Positions 20,812-30,081 of a DNA stretch of 64,000 nucleotides are shown piece after piece (within the stretch, counting starts at the first letter, position 1; every line of letters starts with the position of its first letter). Below the pieces are notes generated by a model that had not been told where the DNA came from, did no database searches, and saw only the letters and a program-made list of their open reading frames with translations. The position numbers were made by a program, and so were the translations under genes. This DNA is from Winogradskyella schleiferi (GTDB lineage: Bacteria; Bacteroidota; Bacteroidia; Flavobacteriales; Flavobacteriaceae): contig NZ_CP053351.1 in assembly GCF_013394655.1 (NCBI RefSeq), positions 1,116,001 through 1,180,000 on the forward strand. The letters run 5' to 3'.

Positions 20812-21813
20812 TTATTGAGGTGGCGTTAAAATTACTTTGTCAATGACATGTACAACGCCATTCATACTTTGAATATCTACTAATGATGTCACAATATTGC
20901 TTACTCGTCCGTTTGCATCTGTTAAGGTAAATGCGGTATTATCAGCAGTTATTTCTCCGCCTAAAGTTGGTACAGCACCGTTTGGTAATCCGGTCGATTG
21001 AATATTTCCACTTACAATATGCATTAATAAAACTGCATCTGTCGTTTCGGCATTTAATTCTCCTGTTCCTTCGCCAAAACCACTTAGGTTTAATTCAGTT
21101 AATACATCTCCGAAAGCAGTATTAGTTGGGGCAAATACCGTAAAAGGACCTGCATTAGCATCAGAAACAACATCAATATACGATGGCTGTACTGTTGGAT
21201 CTCCCGTATCGGCATAAGCTAGAGCAGAAACCAAAGTACTTAAAGCATCATTTGTAGTAGCAAAAGTAGCAATAGTTGGTAAGCCAATAACTTCATCAAC
21301 GATATGTACAATTCCATTGGTTGCCGTATTATCTGCATCGATAACTTCGGCTCCACCATTCAATACAACGCCATTTGCGGTCGTAAAATACAAGCTTAAA
21401 TTTGCTCCGTTTGGACCCGTTGCCATTGTATTGGTATAACCAGAACCTGCAGTGACTAAGTCGGTTGAAGGAATTGCACTACCAATAATAACGTGATTTA
21501 ATAAAATATTTCTTACTAAGGCTTCTTCAGCTGTTGATAAATTGTCTAAATCTAAACCAGTATCATTTAGCAAAGCTGTAAATGCATCATTATCTGGCGC
21601 AAATACGGTAAAAGGTCCCGTACCTTGTAAATCGTCTACCAAACCCGTTGCAGTTAATGCAGCTGCCAAAGAAGTTAAATTGTTAGCCAATGCAACATCC
21701 ACTACTGTAGTCGTTGTTAGAATTGGCGCATCGTCATCATCACTACATCCAGTTAAACCTATAACCAATAGAAATACTGTAAGTAATTTTAAGTTTTTTG
21801 AAATAATTTTCAT
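20812..21813 (-). CDS. Lipoprotein with two fasciclin (FAS1) domains
   Basis: I place the start at ATG 21813 (MKIISKNLKLLTVFLLVIGLTGC), giving a clean signal peptide with lipobox LTGC (Cys23); the frame is open to an ATG at 21840 that adds nine residues. Two FAS1 domains follow (about 35-170 and 185-333). Both show the family motifs: GPFTVFAPDNDAFTAL and GPFTVFAPTNTAFGDV (first motif), then the H-box NHVIIG / MHIVSG, and finally NGIVHIVDEVI / NGVVHVIDKVI. FAS1 proteins mediate adhesion and matrix contacts. It is expected at the cell surface or periplasm, is transcribed alone, and is divergent from the MORN-like gene. Confidence 0.92.
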   Translation of the reverse strand: MKIISKNLKLLTVFLLVIGLTGCSDDDDAPILTTTTVVDVALANNLTSLAAALTATGLVDDLQGTGPFTVFAPDNDAFTALLNDTGLDLDNLSTAEEALVRNILLNHVIIGSAIPSTDLVTAGSGYTNTMATGPNGANLSLYFTTANGVVLNGGAEVIDADNTATNGIVHIVDEVIGLPTIATFATTNDALSTLVSALAYADTGDPTVQPSYIDVVSDANAGPFTVFAPTNTAFGDVLTELNLSGFGEGTGELNAETTDAVLLMHIVSGNIQSTGLPNGAVPTLGGEITADNTAFTLTDANGRVSNIVTSLVDIQSMNGVVHVIDKVILTPPQ

Positions 21814-21864
21814 TTTTTTGAGTTTTAAATTGTTCAACATTCAAACCTTAGGTGGTTTGTCTAA

Positions 21865-21872
21865 CAAATATA
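21865..21872 (-). promoter_or_regulatory. -7 element of the fasciclin gene, next to a palindrome
   Basis: On the minus strand TATATTTG (21872 to 21865) fits TAnnTTTG and would start a leader of about 45-50 nt before ATG 21813. Immediately downstream lies the palindrome CAAACC-ttaggt-GGTTTG (21842-21859), which falls at or just after the expected start point. The site lies in the gap between two divergent genes. Confidence 0.5.
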
Positions 21873-21876
21873 CGAT

Positions 21877-22587
21877 ATGGTTAAACAAAAAGTTTACGTA
21901 CTTTTCATTTTAACATTATTTTTAACAACTTTGAATGCTCAAAAAACGGTTAATCAGTTTGATAAAGACGGTCTACGACACGGTCTTTGGACAAAAAACT
22001 ACCATAAAACCGACCAAAAACGCTACGAAGGTGTTTTTAAGCATGGTAAGGAAATTGACTCATTTAAGTTCTACACATTATCTGAAGGAAAAAGCGTGTT
22101 GAGTGCTGTAAAGGTTTTTAACGCTAAGGATAGTATTGCAGATGTTACCTTTTTAGCTTCTACTAAAAAAATAATTAGTGAAGGCAAAATGAACGGTAAG
22201 CGTTTCATTGGAAAATGGATTTTTTATCATAAAAATTCTTCGGTAAAAATGATTTTAGAAAATTATAATGATGAAGGTCTACTAGAAGGAGAGCGCTATG
22301 TGTATTTCAAAAATGGAGAACTTGCCGAAAGTGCTAATTATAAAAATGGTAAACTACACGGCGAATCCAAATGGTTCTCAGAGAAGGGCGTATTGTTAAG
22401 GCATACACAATATCAGGATGGCGAGTTAGAAGGAAAGACCATTAATTATGATGCCAATGGCAAAAAAACGTCTGAAGGCAATTATGTTAAAAGTCAGAAA
22501 AAGGGTGTTTGGAAATATTACAAAGATGGAAAAATGACTAAAGAAATAGACCATACAAATAATGAGGTCATTAAGAAATACGAATAG
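21877..22587 (+). CDS. Secreted MORN-repeat (YwqK-like) protein
   Basis: A 236-residue protein with a signal peptide (MVKQKVYVLFILTLFLTTLNAQ). It consists of MORN-variant units of the YxNGxxxGxWxxY type: DGLRHGLWTKNYH, EGKMNGKRFIGKWIFYH, NDEGLLEGERYVYF, KNGKLHGESKWFSEKG, QDGELEGKTINYDANGK, KSQKKGVWKYYKDGK. Database annotation often labels such proteins as YwqK family antitoxins, but in Bacteroidota these secreted versions are probably structural or binding proteins. It is monocistronic, ending in its own terminator 34 bases after the stop. Confidence 0.8.
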   Translation: MVKQKVYVLFILTLFLTTLNAQKTVNQFDKDGLRHGLWTKNYHKTDQKRYEGVFKHGKEIDSFKFYTLSEGKSVLSAVKVFNAKDSIADVTFLASTKKIISEGKMNGKRFIGKWIFYHKNSSVKMILENYNDEGLLEGERYVYFKNGELAESANYKNGKLHGESKWFSEKGVLLRHTQYQDGELEGKTINYDANGKKTSEGNYVKSQKKGVWKYYKDGKMTKEIDHTNNEVIKKYE

Positions 22588-22620
22588 GTTTAAACTATCA
22601 TGATAATAGAATTTTGAAAT

Positions 22621-22650
22621 GGCAATCCTAATAAGATTGCCTTTTTTATT
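22621..22650 (+). terminator. Rho-independent terminator after the MORN-like gene
   Basis: GGCAATC (22621-22627), seven-base loop, GATTGCC (22635-22641), then TTTTTT. The stem is perfect. Confidence 0.85.
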
Positions 22651-22653
22651 TTG

Positions 22654-22847
22654 TAATTTTGCCGAGGTTTTTTTGACCAAATTATATCGTTACAAATACT
22701 GTTAAGTTGTTAGATTGTCCCCTTGAGGATTAGTGAAAAACAAAATATTCTTTGTTTTGAAACTACCGAGCGCAGCTCTTAGGGGTGTTTCTTGTAACAT
22801 TTAATTGTTAACTAAATAAAAGGTACCTGATTTCACAGGTAGTAAAT
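22654..22847 (+). promoter_or_regulatory. mnmA promoter and long structured leader
   Basis: A -7 element TAATTTTG at 22654-22661 sits just after the upstream terminator, implying a leader of about 180 nt before the mnmA ATG, unusually long for this window. The leader contains a perfect hairpin AAAACAAA-atattc-TTTGTTTT and a wider pairing between CCCCT (near 22720) and AGGGG (near 22781). The CCCCTTGAGGA / CTCTTAGGGG arms recall another dispersed flavobacterial repeat, so part of this leader may be a repeat copy. Confidence 0.45.
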
Positions 22848-24035
22848 ATGAAAAGAGTTATCGTAGGACTTTCAGGAGGAGTGGATTCTAGCGTTGCAGC
22901 CTATCTTTTAAAAGAACAAGGCTACGAGGTTATTGGCCTATTTATGAAAAATTGGCACGACGATTCCGTAACCATTTCAGATGAATGTCCATGGTTGGAA
23001 GATAGCAACGATGCCATGTTAGTGGCGGATAAATTAGGAATTCCTTTTCAGACCGTAGATTTAAGTGTGCAATACAAGGAACGTATTGTTGACTATATGT
23101 TCAACGAATACGAAAAAGGAAGAACACCAAATCCGGATGTACTTTGCAATCGCGAAATTAAGTTTGATGTCTTTATGGATATCGCTTTGGAGTTAGGGGC
23201 TGATTACGTCGCAACAGGTCATTATTGCAGAAAAGGCACCATTGAAAAGGATGGAAAACAAATTCATCAACTTTTAGCTGGTACAGACCCTAACAAAGAC
23301 CAATCTTATTTTCTTTGCCAGTTATCACAAAAACAATTGGCAAAGGCTTTATTTCCTATTGGTGAATTATTAAAACCAGAGGTTAGGGACATCGCGAAGG
23401 CCCAAGATTTAATTACGGCCGAAAAGAAAGATTCGCAAGGGTTGTGTTTTATTGGTAAAGTAAGATTACCAGATTTTCTTCAACAACAACTCAAACCAAA
23501 AGAAGGGGTGATTGTTGAGGTAAACGATACCTTTGAAACTTATAACCAGAAAATACCAGAGTTTAATTCAAAAGAAAACGAACTCCAGTTCCTGTCCAAA
23601 AAACCAAACTATACTTTAGAGGATGGAAAGGTAGTGGGTAAACATCAAGGCGCTCATTATTTTACCAAAGGTCAACGCAAAGGTTTGGGAGTAGGCGGTA
23701 CTGTTGAGCCTTTATTTGTCATAGATACCGATGTGAAAGACAATATTATATATACAGGCCAAGGTAAGCAGCATCCTGGTTTGTATCGCAATGTGCTATT
23801 TGTAACTAACGAAGAATTACATTGGATTCGTGAAGATTTGGCTTTAAAGGAAGGCGAAACTATGTCAGTAATGGCAAGAATTCGCTACAGGCAAGCGTTA
23901 GAAAAAGCAATGCTCTACAAAGTAGCTTCTGGCTTGTATGTGGAATTCGAAAATAAACAATCCGCAATTACTGAAGGTCAATTTGTAGCATGGTATATTG
24001 AGGATGAATTAGTAGGTTCAGGAGTTATTTCTTAA
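22848..24035 (+). CDS. mnmA: tRNA-specific 2-thiouridylase
   Basis: MnmA puts sulfur on uridine 34 of tRNA-Lys, -Glu and -Gln using ATP and a persulfide. The PP-loop [18 protein letters not shown] is at the N-terminus. The two catalytic cysteines are present: Cys100 in [10 protein letters not shown] and Cys200 in QGLCFIGKV. The motif GATGHY appears as [10 protein letters not shown], and [12 protein letters not shown] is intact. Length 395 is normal for Bacteroidota. The start [11 protein letters not shown] is fixed by the PP-loop. The subtilisin gene starts 21 bases after the stop, so the two are probably co-transcribed although functionally unrelated. Confidence 0.96.
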   Translation: MKRVIVGLSGGVDSSVAAYLLKEQGYEVIGLFMKNWHDDSVTISDECPWLEDSNDAMLVADKLGIPFQTVDLSVQYKERIVDYMFNEYEKGRTPNPDVLCNREIKFDVFMDIALELGADYVATGHYCRKGTIEKDGKQIHQLLAGTDPNKDQSYFLCQLSQKQLAKALFPIGELLKPEVRDIAKAQDLITAEKKDSQGLCFIGKVRLPDFLQQQLKPKEGVIVEVNDTFETYNQKIPEFNSKENELQFLSKKPNYTLEDGKVVGKHQGAHYFTKGQRKGLGVGGTVEPLFVIDTDVKDNIIYTGQGKQHPGLYRNVLFVTNEELHWIREDLALKEGETMSVMARIRYRQALEKAMLYKVASGLYVEFENKQSAITEGQFVAWYIEDELVGSGVIS

Positions 24036-24056
24036 ATTGCATTAAAAGAAAAAGCT

Positions 24057-25673
24057 ATGATTAAAAAATTAACCATGCTTTTATTGCTCTTCCTCTCAAT
24101 AAAAAGCTATGCACAAGAAGACGCATGGGTTTACCTTACGGACAAATCAAATGTTTCTGCTTCAATTGCTAATCCTATTAGCATCCTTACGCAAAAAGCA
24201 ATTGATAGAAAGCAACAACACAATATTGCAATTGACGAACGCGATGTTCCTGTGAACGAAACGTATATTTCAGATTTAAAAAACCAAACGGGAATTACCG
24301 TTATGGCAAAATCAAAATGGTTTAATGCGGTTCATGTGAGAGGAACAGAAGAAAATATCAATGCGTTAAGTAACTTATCTTATGTTGAAACCGTTGATTT
24401 TGCAGATGAAAACTTAAACACCCTATCAAGAAACGCTTCCAATTTAAATAAAACTGAAATAGAAGATGAAACTATCGATTTTATGTATGGAAACACACAA
24501 AATCAGGTAGCCATGATAAATGCAGACAATTTACATCTGGCAAATTTTACAGGTGAAGGTATAACGATTGCCGTGATGGATTCTGGTTTCCCAAATGTCA
24601 ATACTATGGATGCATTTCAACGTTTACGAACTAACAACGATTTGTTGAATGGTTATGATTTTGTAGATGGGACTTCAGAGGTTTATGCCTTTTCAGGAAG
24701 TAACCATGGGACAAAAGTGTTGAGTACCATGGCAGGTTTTGTAGAAAATCAATATGTAGGAACCGCACCAGATGCCTCCTATTATTTATTCAGGACTGAA
24801 GATTCGGGAAGTGAAAATCCCGTTGAAGAAAGTTATTGGGTGGAAGCTGCAGAACGCGCAGATAGTTTAGGTGTGGATCTGATAAATACCTCGTTAGGTT
24901 ATCGCATGTTTGATAATCCTAATTATAATTACTCACCAGAAGACATGAATGGTCAAGTCGCTTACATCACAAAAGGCGCATCAATTGCTGTTCAAAAAGG
25001 TATTTTGGTGGTTGTAAGTGCTGGTAATGCTGGTGCAACGTCATGGCAAACGGTTGGTGCACCTGCAGATTCGCCAGATGTCTTGTCTATTGGTGCCGTG
25101 GATGCTGATGGGAATTATGTGGCATTCAGCTCCCAAGGAAGTGCAGCTCAAGTTGGTTATCAAAAACCAGATGTGGTGGCTAGAGGTGGAGCGGCTTTTG
25201 TTATTGACGAATTTAATACTATTGTTCAGAATAATGGTACATCCTTTAGTGGACCCATAATGTGTGGTGGCATTGCGTCTTTGTGGCAAGCTATTCCAAA
25301 TGCCTCACCAACAGCAGTGATGGATTTTGTAAGACAATCAGCGTCGCAATTTACAGCACCAGACGAATTTTTAGGTTTCGGTATTCCAGATTTGGATTTG
25401 GCTAGAACCTTGGCATTATCGCTTGAGGAGGATTTTATAGAAGCGTTTAATTTCTATCCGAATCCTGTAAAAACGGAATTAAACCTGTTGTTTCCATCAG
25501 TTGCAACGCAATTAGAGCTTTCCATATTCAATAATTTGGGTCAACAAGTTTTGCAAAAAGCAGTTCAAATGGATTTTAAAAAAGTTGACGTTTCAAATTT
25601 AGCTACAGGTATTTACCTTCTAAAGCTTTCCACCGAAAGTGATTCGAAGACTTTTAGATTTATAAAGAATTAA
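24057..25673 (+). CDS. Secreted subtilisin-family (S8) serine protease with T9SS sorting domain
   Basis: A 538-residue protein: signal peptide (cleavage after KSYAQ), a propeptide-like region (about 21-150), a peptidase S8 domain (about 165-440), and a type A T9SS C-terminal domain (FNFYPNPVKTELNL ... TGIYLLKLS ... FRFIKN). The catalytic triad is visible as Asp175 (AVMDSGFP), His217 (SNHGTKV) and Ser396 (NNGTSFSGP), with the oxyanion Asn324 in SAGNAG. The Ser motif reads GTSFSGP rather than GTSMAxP, which is common in Bacteroidota S8 enzymes. It should be released or surface-attached by T9SS and degrade external proteins. Confidence 0.93.
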   Translation: MIKKLTMLLLLFLSIKSYAQEDAWVYLTDKSNVSASIANPISILTQKAIDRKQQHNIAIDERDVPVNETYISDLKNQTGITVMAKSKWFNAVHVRGTEENINALSNLSYVETVDFADENLNTLSRNASNLNKTEIEDETIDFMYGNTQNQVAMINADNLHLANFTGEGITIAVMDSGFPNVNTMDAFQRLRTNNDLLNGYDFVDGTSEVYAFSGSNHGTKVLSTMAGFVENQYVGTAPDASYYLFRTEDSGSENPVEESYWVEAAERADSLGVDLINTSLGYRMFDNPNYNYSPEDMNGQVAYITKGASIAVQKGILVVVSAGNAGATSWQTVGAPADSPDVLSIGAVDADGNYVAFSSQGSAAQVGYQKPDVVARGGAAFVIDEFNTIVQNNGTSFSGPIMCGGIASLWQAIPNASPTAVMDFVRQSASQFTAPDEFLGFGIPDLDLARTLALSLEEDFIEAFNFYPNPVKTELNLLFPSVATQLELSIFNNLGQQVLQKAVQMDFKKVDVSNLATGIYLLKLSTESDSKTFRFIKN

Positions 25674-25875
25674 GAAAATCTCAAGTTGTTCTTTCTAAAA
25701 TGAATGCTTGTTAGGAACTCGACCTAAGATTATTTTACTTAAGAAATGAATTGTAGCGAAAGGTCTATATAAAACATCCTCTAAAACTTATGGTGACATT
25801 AAATTAAAATACTTTTCTACTCCTAAGAAAAATGAAAAGAATTAACTTTCCTTTTTATAAAATAGTACTCAAATT

Positions 25876-26817
25876 ATGACCAACAGAATTACAAAACTAT
25901 TCAACATAAAATACCCAATAATACAAGCTGGAATGATTTGGAACAGCGGCTGGAAATTAGCTTCTGCGGCTAGTAATTCAGGAATCTTAGGCTTAATTGG
26001 TGCAGGTTCCATGTATCCAGATGTATTGCGAGAGCATATTCAAAAATGCAAGGCAGCAACCGACAAACCATTTGGTGTTAACGTTCCCATGTTATATCCA
26101 AATATTCAGGAAATTATGGATATTATCGTTGAAGAAGACGTGAAGATTGTTTTCACTTCCGCAGGAAATCCAAAAACATGGACCAAATGGTTACAGGATA
26201 AAGGCATAACCGTTGTGCATGTGGTCAGTAGTGTAAAGTTTGCCTTAAAATCACAAGAAGCCGGAGTCGATGCCATTGTTGCCGAGGGATTTGAAGCTGG
26301 TGGTCACAACGGAAGAGATGAAACGACGACCTTAACCTTAATACCAATGGTAAAAGAGCAACTTGATATTCCGCTGATTGCAGCAGGAGGCATTTCAACA
26401 GGACAAGCGATGTTGGCTTGTATGGTTTTAGGAGCAGATGGTGTACAAGTTGGTAGCCGGTTTGTAGCTAGTGTAGAATCATCAGCACACCAAGCTTTTA
26501 AGCAAGTTGTCGTGGATGCCAAAGAAGGTGATACGCAATTGACCTTAAAAGAATTAGCACCTGTACGACTGATTAAAAATAAGTTCTTCAATGATATCCA
26601 AGAACTATACAAGCAATCACCAACACCAGAACAACTTATTGAATTATTGGGAAGAGCCAGAGCAAAACGTGGGATGTTTGAAGGCGATTTAGATGATGGC
26701 GAATTAGAAATTGGACAGATTGCTGGATTGATTCATGATGTGAAACCAGTTGCTGAGATTGTGAAGGATATGGTTGCTGAGTTTGAGGAGGCTAAGAAAA
26801 TCGTGACTTTATTGTAA
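25876..26817 (+). CDS. Nitronate monooxygenase / 2-nitropropane dioxygenase family flavoprotein
   Basis: A 313-residue FMN-binding TIM-barrel protein. It shows the family N-terminus FNIKYPIIQAGMIWNSGWKLASAASNSGILGLIGAG, the active-site region VAEGFEAGGHNGRDE (with the conserved His), and the phosphate-binding LIAAGGISTGQAMLACMVLGADGVQVGSRF. Relatives oxidise nitronates; others are enoyl-ACP reductases of the FabK type, so the substrate cannot be fixed from sequence. A decayed copy of its 3' third lies about 4 kb downstream (30082-30305). It is transcribed alone. Confidence 0.88.
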   Translation: MTNRITKLFNIKYPIIQAGMIWNSGWKLASAASNSGILGLIGAGSMYPDVLREHIQKCKAATDKPFGVNVPMLYPNIQEIMDIIVEEDVKIVFTSAGNPKTWTKWLQDKGITVVHVVSSVKFALKSQEAGVDAIVAEGFEAGGHNGRDETTTLTLIPMVKEQLDIPLIAAGGISTGQAMLACMVLGADGVQVGSRFVASVESSAHQAFKQVVVDAKEGDTQLTLKELAPVRLIKNKFFNDIQELYKQSPTPEQLIELLGRARAKRGMFEGDLDDGELEIGQIAGLIHDVKPVAEIVKDMVAEFEEAKKIVTLL

Positions 26818-26927
26818 ACTCTGATGGAACTGTTATATGTTCTGACTGAATATAAATAAAGGATTTATAATTTTTACTAAATTAATATGGTTAAGAGCTA
26901 AGTATTTAACTAAGCTAAATAGATATT

Positions 26928-27217
26928 ATGAATGCTCTCATGATTTCGTTTTTAATTTTTTGTTATACAATTGAGGCAAAAGCCCAAAATTTATTCTTCA
27001 TTGGATAAAAATAAGTTATCCTTGTACAGATTCAATTGCCTTATAATCAAATAGAGACGATGGTAATGACTTAAATTGAGCAATAGCTTATTCGTAAAGA
27101 TTGGCACAAGACTAAAAAAGCAATTTCAAAAGTCTTCAAAGTCGACATCAGTTTAAAGTGTATTTTGTGTAGAAACATTTGAAGAATACCTTAACGTTAT
27201 TTTTGGAAAAAGACTGA
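26928..27217 (+). pseudogene. Probable decayed gene for a small secreted protein
   Basis: The 501-base gap before the antiporter gene contains an ATG followed by a good signal peptide (MNALMISFLIFCYTIEAKAQ) and then NLFFIG before a stop. Beyond it the translation continues, after a small shift, as SYPCTDSIAL, a stop, SNRDDGNDLN, and further fragments broken by stops. This pattern fits a known type of small secreted flavobacterial protein with an FxIGxKSYPCT start, from memory rather than from a search. I read it as a gene eroded by stops and indels. Confidence 0.4.
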
Positions 27218-27248
27218 AAATGAATCTCCCAAACCAAATAGAAACTGT

Positions 27249-27256
27249 TATTTTTG
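27249..27256 (+). promoter_or_regulatory. -7 element upstream of the antiporter gene
   Basis: TATTTTTG fits TAnnTTTG and lies 62 bases before the ATG at 27319. It sits within AACTGTTATTTTTGT, the same 15 bases found around the -7 element at 36814. Confidence 0.45.
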
Positions 27257-27318
27257 TGATGTTATAAACTATAAGAAAAACAAGGATTTAACTATTTAAA
27301 TACAATTTAAAACGACCA

Positions 27319-29301
27319 ATGCACATCCCATTATTAAATGATATACTTATACTTTTAGGGTTTTCAGTTGTCATAGTTTTTGTACTTCAAAGATTAAAAT
27401 TGCCATCTATAATAGGGTTCTTATTAACCGGTGTTATTATTGGTCCGTATGGATTAAGTCTTATTAAAGCCGTTGAGGAAGTAGAAATTTTATCGGAAAT
27501 TGGTGTCATCCTCTTGCTTTTTGTCATTGGAATGGAATTATCTATAAAGCAACTGGTTTCCATAAAAAAAACGGTCTTTATTGGTGGATTTTTACAAGTA
27601 GGTATTACTGTTGGTGTCGCTTCGCTTGTTTATAACCTTCTGGGAAATACTTGGAATGAATCCGTATTTGTAGGCTTCCTTTTTTCATTATCAAGTACCG
27701 CAATTGTTTTAAAAACCTTGCAAGATCGACAAGAGCTTTCCGAGCCTCATGCCAGAAATGCCTTGGCAATATTAATATTTCAAGATATCATAGTAGTACC
27801 AATGATGCTTATTACGCCTATGATGGCTGGGGAAAATAATGATTTGGGCATGAGCATATTCAAGCTGGTTTTAAAATCGGCATTTGTTGTAATGGTTACT
27901 TATATAAGTGCGCGTTACATTGTACCTAAGCTGATGCACGCGGTGGCAAAAACGAATAGTAAAGAATTGTTCCTATTGGTGACCATCACACTTTGCTTTG
28001 CCATTGCTTTTTTTACATCTGAGCTAGGTTTATCCCTGGCATTGGGTGCTTTTATTGCAGGACTTATTGTATCAGAATCAGAATATAGCCATCAAGCCAC
28101 AAGCATTATACTTCCTTTTCGTGAGCTTTTTACGAGCTTCTTTTTTGTCTCTGTAGGGATGTTATTGGATTTAAACTTTTTCATTCATAACGTTCTAATT
28201 ATCTTACTTATCGTTGTCATAGTTTTAATTGTCAAATCGTTAATTACTGCAATTGCAGTAGCTGTTCTTAAATACCCAACAAAAACCGCGATATTAACAG
28301 GTTTGTCATTGTTTCAAGTTGGGGAATTTGCTTTTATACTTTCGAAAATAGGTATAGAGTATAATTTATTAACTCCTGAAACTAACCAATATTTCTTATC
28401 CGTATCTATTGTATCCATGATATTAACACCTTTTGTCATTATTTTCTCAGAGACTATTGCAGGTCGGTTTGTGGGAGTTTCAAAAAAGTTAGGGTTCAAT
28501 AATAAAACGGATTCCGATTTGAATATTGGGGAAACTATTGATTCTGGCTTAGAAAATCACTTGGTAATTATTGGATATGGAATTAACGGAAGCAATTTAG
28601 CCAAAGCAGCAATAGCTAGTAACATTCCTTTTATTGTAATAGAGATGAATGCTGAAATAGTGAAACAGGAAAAAGCAAAAGGATTACCAATTATTTTTGG
28701 AGACGCTACACAAGACCATATTCTTGAAACGGTACATCTTTATAGAGCTAGAGCAGCTGTGATTGCGATTTCGGGTAATCATGCCACAAAAACGATACTT
28801 AAAAATATTCGTGCTATATCTGATACTTTATATCTAGTGGTTAGAACTCGATACATAGCAGAAACATCAGAACTTTTGGCGTTGGGTGCAGATGATGTGA
28901 TTCCTGAAGAATTTGAAACCTCCATTCAGATTTTTGAACATATTTTGCACAACTTCTTGGTGCCAGAAGGCGATATTGAACAATTTGTTGAGAAGGTAAG
29001 ATCTGACAATTATCAATTATTTAAAGGCGAATTAAAACGCCCAAAAACCTACATCAAGAATGAATTGGCTGATTTTAATATTTCGTGCTTACGCGTGCGA
29101 TCTGATAGTAATAAGTTTTTGGGAAAACCAATAAGAGAATTGGACCTAAGAGCTCTATATGGTATTAATATCTTGAGTATTAAGAGAAAGAACGTAATGT
29201 TAGAAAGTGTACAGCCGGATGATGTTTTAAAACAAGGTGATGTATTATATATATTAGGTGAACAAAGTAATGTAGAGCGGTTTCAAAAGTTAATAAAATA
29301 A
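27319..29301 (+). CDS. CPA2 family monovalent cation:proton antiporter (KefB/YbaL-like) with RCK domain
   Basis: A 660-residue inner-membrane protein. Residues 1-385 form the 12-13-helix sodium/hydrogen exchanger fold of the CPA2 family (LPSIIGFLLTGVIIGPYGL, SSTAIVLKTLQDRQE, FVSVGMLLDL). A cytoplasmic TrkA-N/RCK NAD-binding domain follows, with the glycine motif GYGING at 419-424, and then a TrkA-C domain (about 570-660, ILSIKRKNVMLESVQPDDVLKQGDVLYILG). It is predicted to export K+ or Na+ in exchange for protons under nucleotide gating. Full length, monocistronic, with a bidirectional terminator at 29367. Confidence 0.92.
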   Translation: MHIPLLNDILILLGFSVVIVFVLQRLKLPSIIGFLLTGVIIGPYGLSLIKAVEEVEILSEIGVILLLFVIGMELSIKQLVSIKKTVFIGGFLQVGITVGVASLVYNLLGNTWNESVFVGFLFSLSSTAIVLKTLQDRQELSEPHARNALAILIFQDIIVVPMMLITPMMAGENNDLGMSIFKLVLKSAFVVMVTYISARYIVPKLMHAVAKTNSKELFLLVTITLCFAIAFFTSELGLSLALGAFIAGLIVSESEYSHQATSIILPFRELFTSFFFVSVGMLLDLNFFIHNVLIILLIVVIVLIVKSLITAIAVAVLKYPTKTAILTGLSLFQVGEFAFILSKIGIEYNLLTPETNQYFLSVSIVSMILTPFVIIFSETIAGRFVGVSKKLGFNNKTDSDLNIGETIDSGLENHLVIIGYGINGSNLAKAAIASNIPFIVIEMNAEIVKQEKAKGLPIIFGDATQDHILETVHLYRARAAVIAISGNHATKTILKNIRAISDTLYLVVRTRYIAETSELLALGADDVIPEEFETSIQIFEHILHNFLVPEGDIEQFVEKVRSDNYQLFKGELKRPKTYIKNELADFNISCLRVRSDSNKFLGKPIRELDLRALYGINILSIKRKNVMLESVQPDDVLKQGDVLYILGEQSNVERFQKLIK

Positions 29302-29366
29302 TACGGCTAAATTAGAATTAGCTTTGTAGACCATAACGGGTAGTTTTTATTAAGTTGGCATATAAA

Positions 29367-29401
29367 AAAACTCCAAAATCAGTTAATAATATTGGAGTTT
29401 T
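29367..29401. terminator. Bidirectional terminator between convergent genes
   Basis: AAAACTCCAA (29367-29376) and TTGGAGTTTT (29392-29401) form a perfect ten-base-pair stem with A-run and T-run flanks, so it can act for the antiporter gene and for the convergent lipoprotein gene. Confidence 0.88.
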
Positions 29402-29426
29402 ATAAATATCAAGTTTGATAATTTTT

Positions 29427-29921
29427 CTAATTCATTTCTTCTGTAGCATCCATAAGTAGTTGCTCTTTTAGGGACTTATGTTTTTCCATTATTCTTTGAT
29501 GCTCATTTTTCATCAGTTCGTGGTCCTTCCTCATTCTTTCGTGCCATTCTTTCATATTATCAATCTTCTCATTTATTTCGTTAGCACTTAATTCATCGAA
29601 ATTTGAATCGGTATTTTTATGCGCTTCCATAATCTCTTTATGACTCTTTAAGATCGCATCGTGACGTTCTAGCATCATACCGTGTTGTCTCATATCTTCT
29701 AAAACAGTAGAATCCTTAATTTCCATACCTTGTAATTCTTCCGAAAACTTATTGTGTTCATCAATCATCTTGCTATGATGCGATTCCATATCTTGGTGTG
29801 CTGTTCTTATACTATCACTTTTTTTAACCACAGTATCGTATTCAGCCATCATTTCCTTTTTTTCATTATCGCAACTTAAGACCATTACAGATAATATTAT
29901 TAATACATATAGTTTTTTCAT
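29427..29921 (-). CDS. Helical (coiled-coil) lipoprotein, function unknown
   Basis: A 164-residue protein with lipobox LSC (Cys17) in MKKLYVLIILSVMVLSCDN. The mature part is almost entirely charged helix rich in His, Met, Glu and Lys, with repeated HxxMxxxHxxx spacing (HQDMESHHSKMIDEHNKF, MRQHGMMLERHDAILKSHKEIMEAH, ERMRKDHELMKNEHQRIMEKH). Many regularly spaced His and Met residues could bind metal, but this is inference. It is probably anchored in the periplasm or outer membrane. It has its own terminator and no operon partner. Confidence 0.7.
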   Translation of the reverse strand: MKKLYVLIILSVMVLSCDNEKKEMMAEYDTVVKKSDSIRTAHQDMESHHSKMIDEHNKFSEELQGMEIKDSTVLEDMRQHGMMLERHDAILKSHKEIMEAHKNTDSNFDELSANEINEKIDNMKEWHERMRKDHELMKNEHQRIMEKHKSLKEQLLMDATEEMN

Positions 29922-30081
29922 AATTAATTAATTTTTAAATTTTTGAACTTAATGTAAAATATTATTTCTAGGACTAATATATTGTCTCAGATGATTTTAT
30001 CACTAACTTAATCCATAAAATGCATATTGTGATTAACTTAATTGATCTTAAAAAAATGAATACCTTTAAGTCAGTTTAAAA

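Noticed and set aside
21877..22587. Reading the YwqK-like protein as the antitoxin of a toxin-antitoxin pair
   Set aside because: It has a signal peptide and MORN repeats, and there is no toxin-like neighbour.
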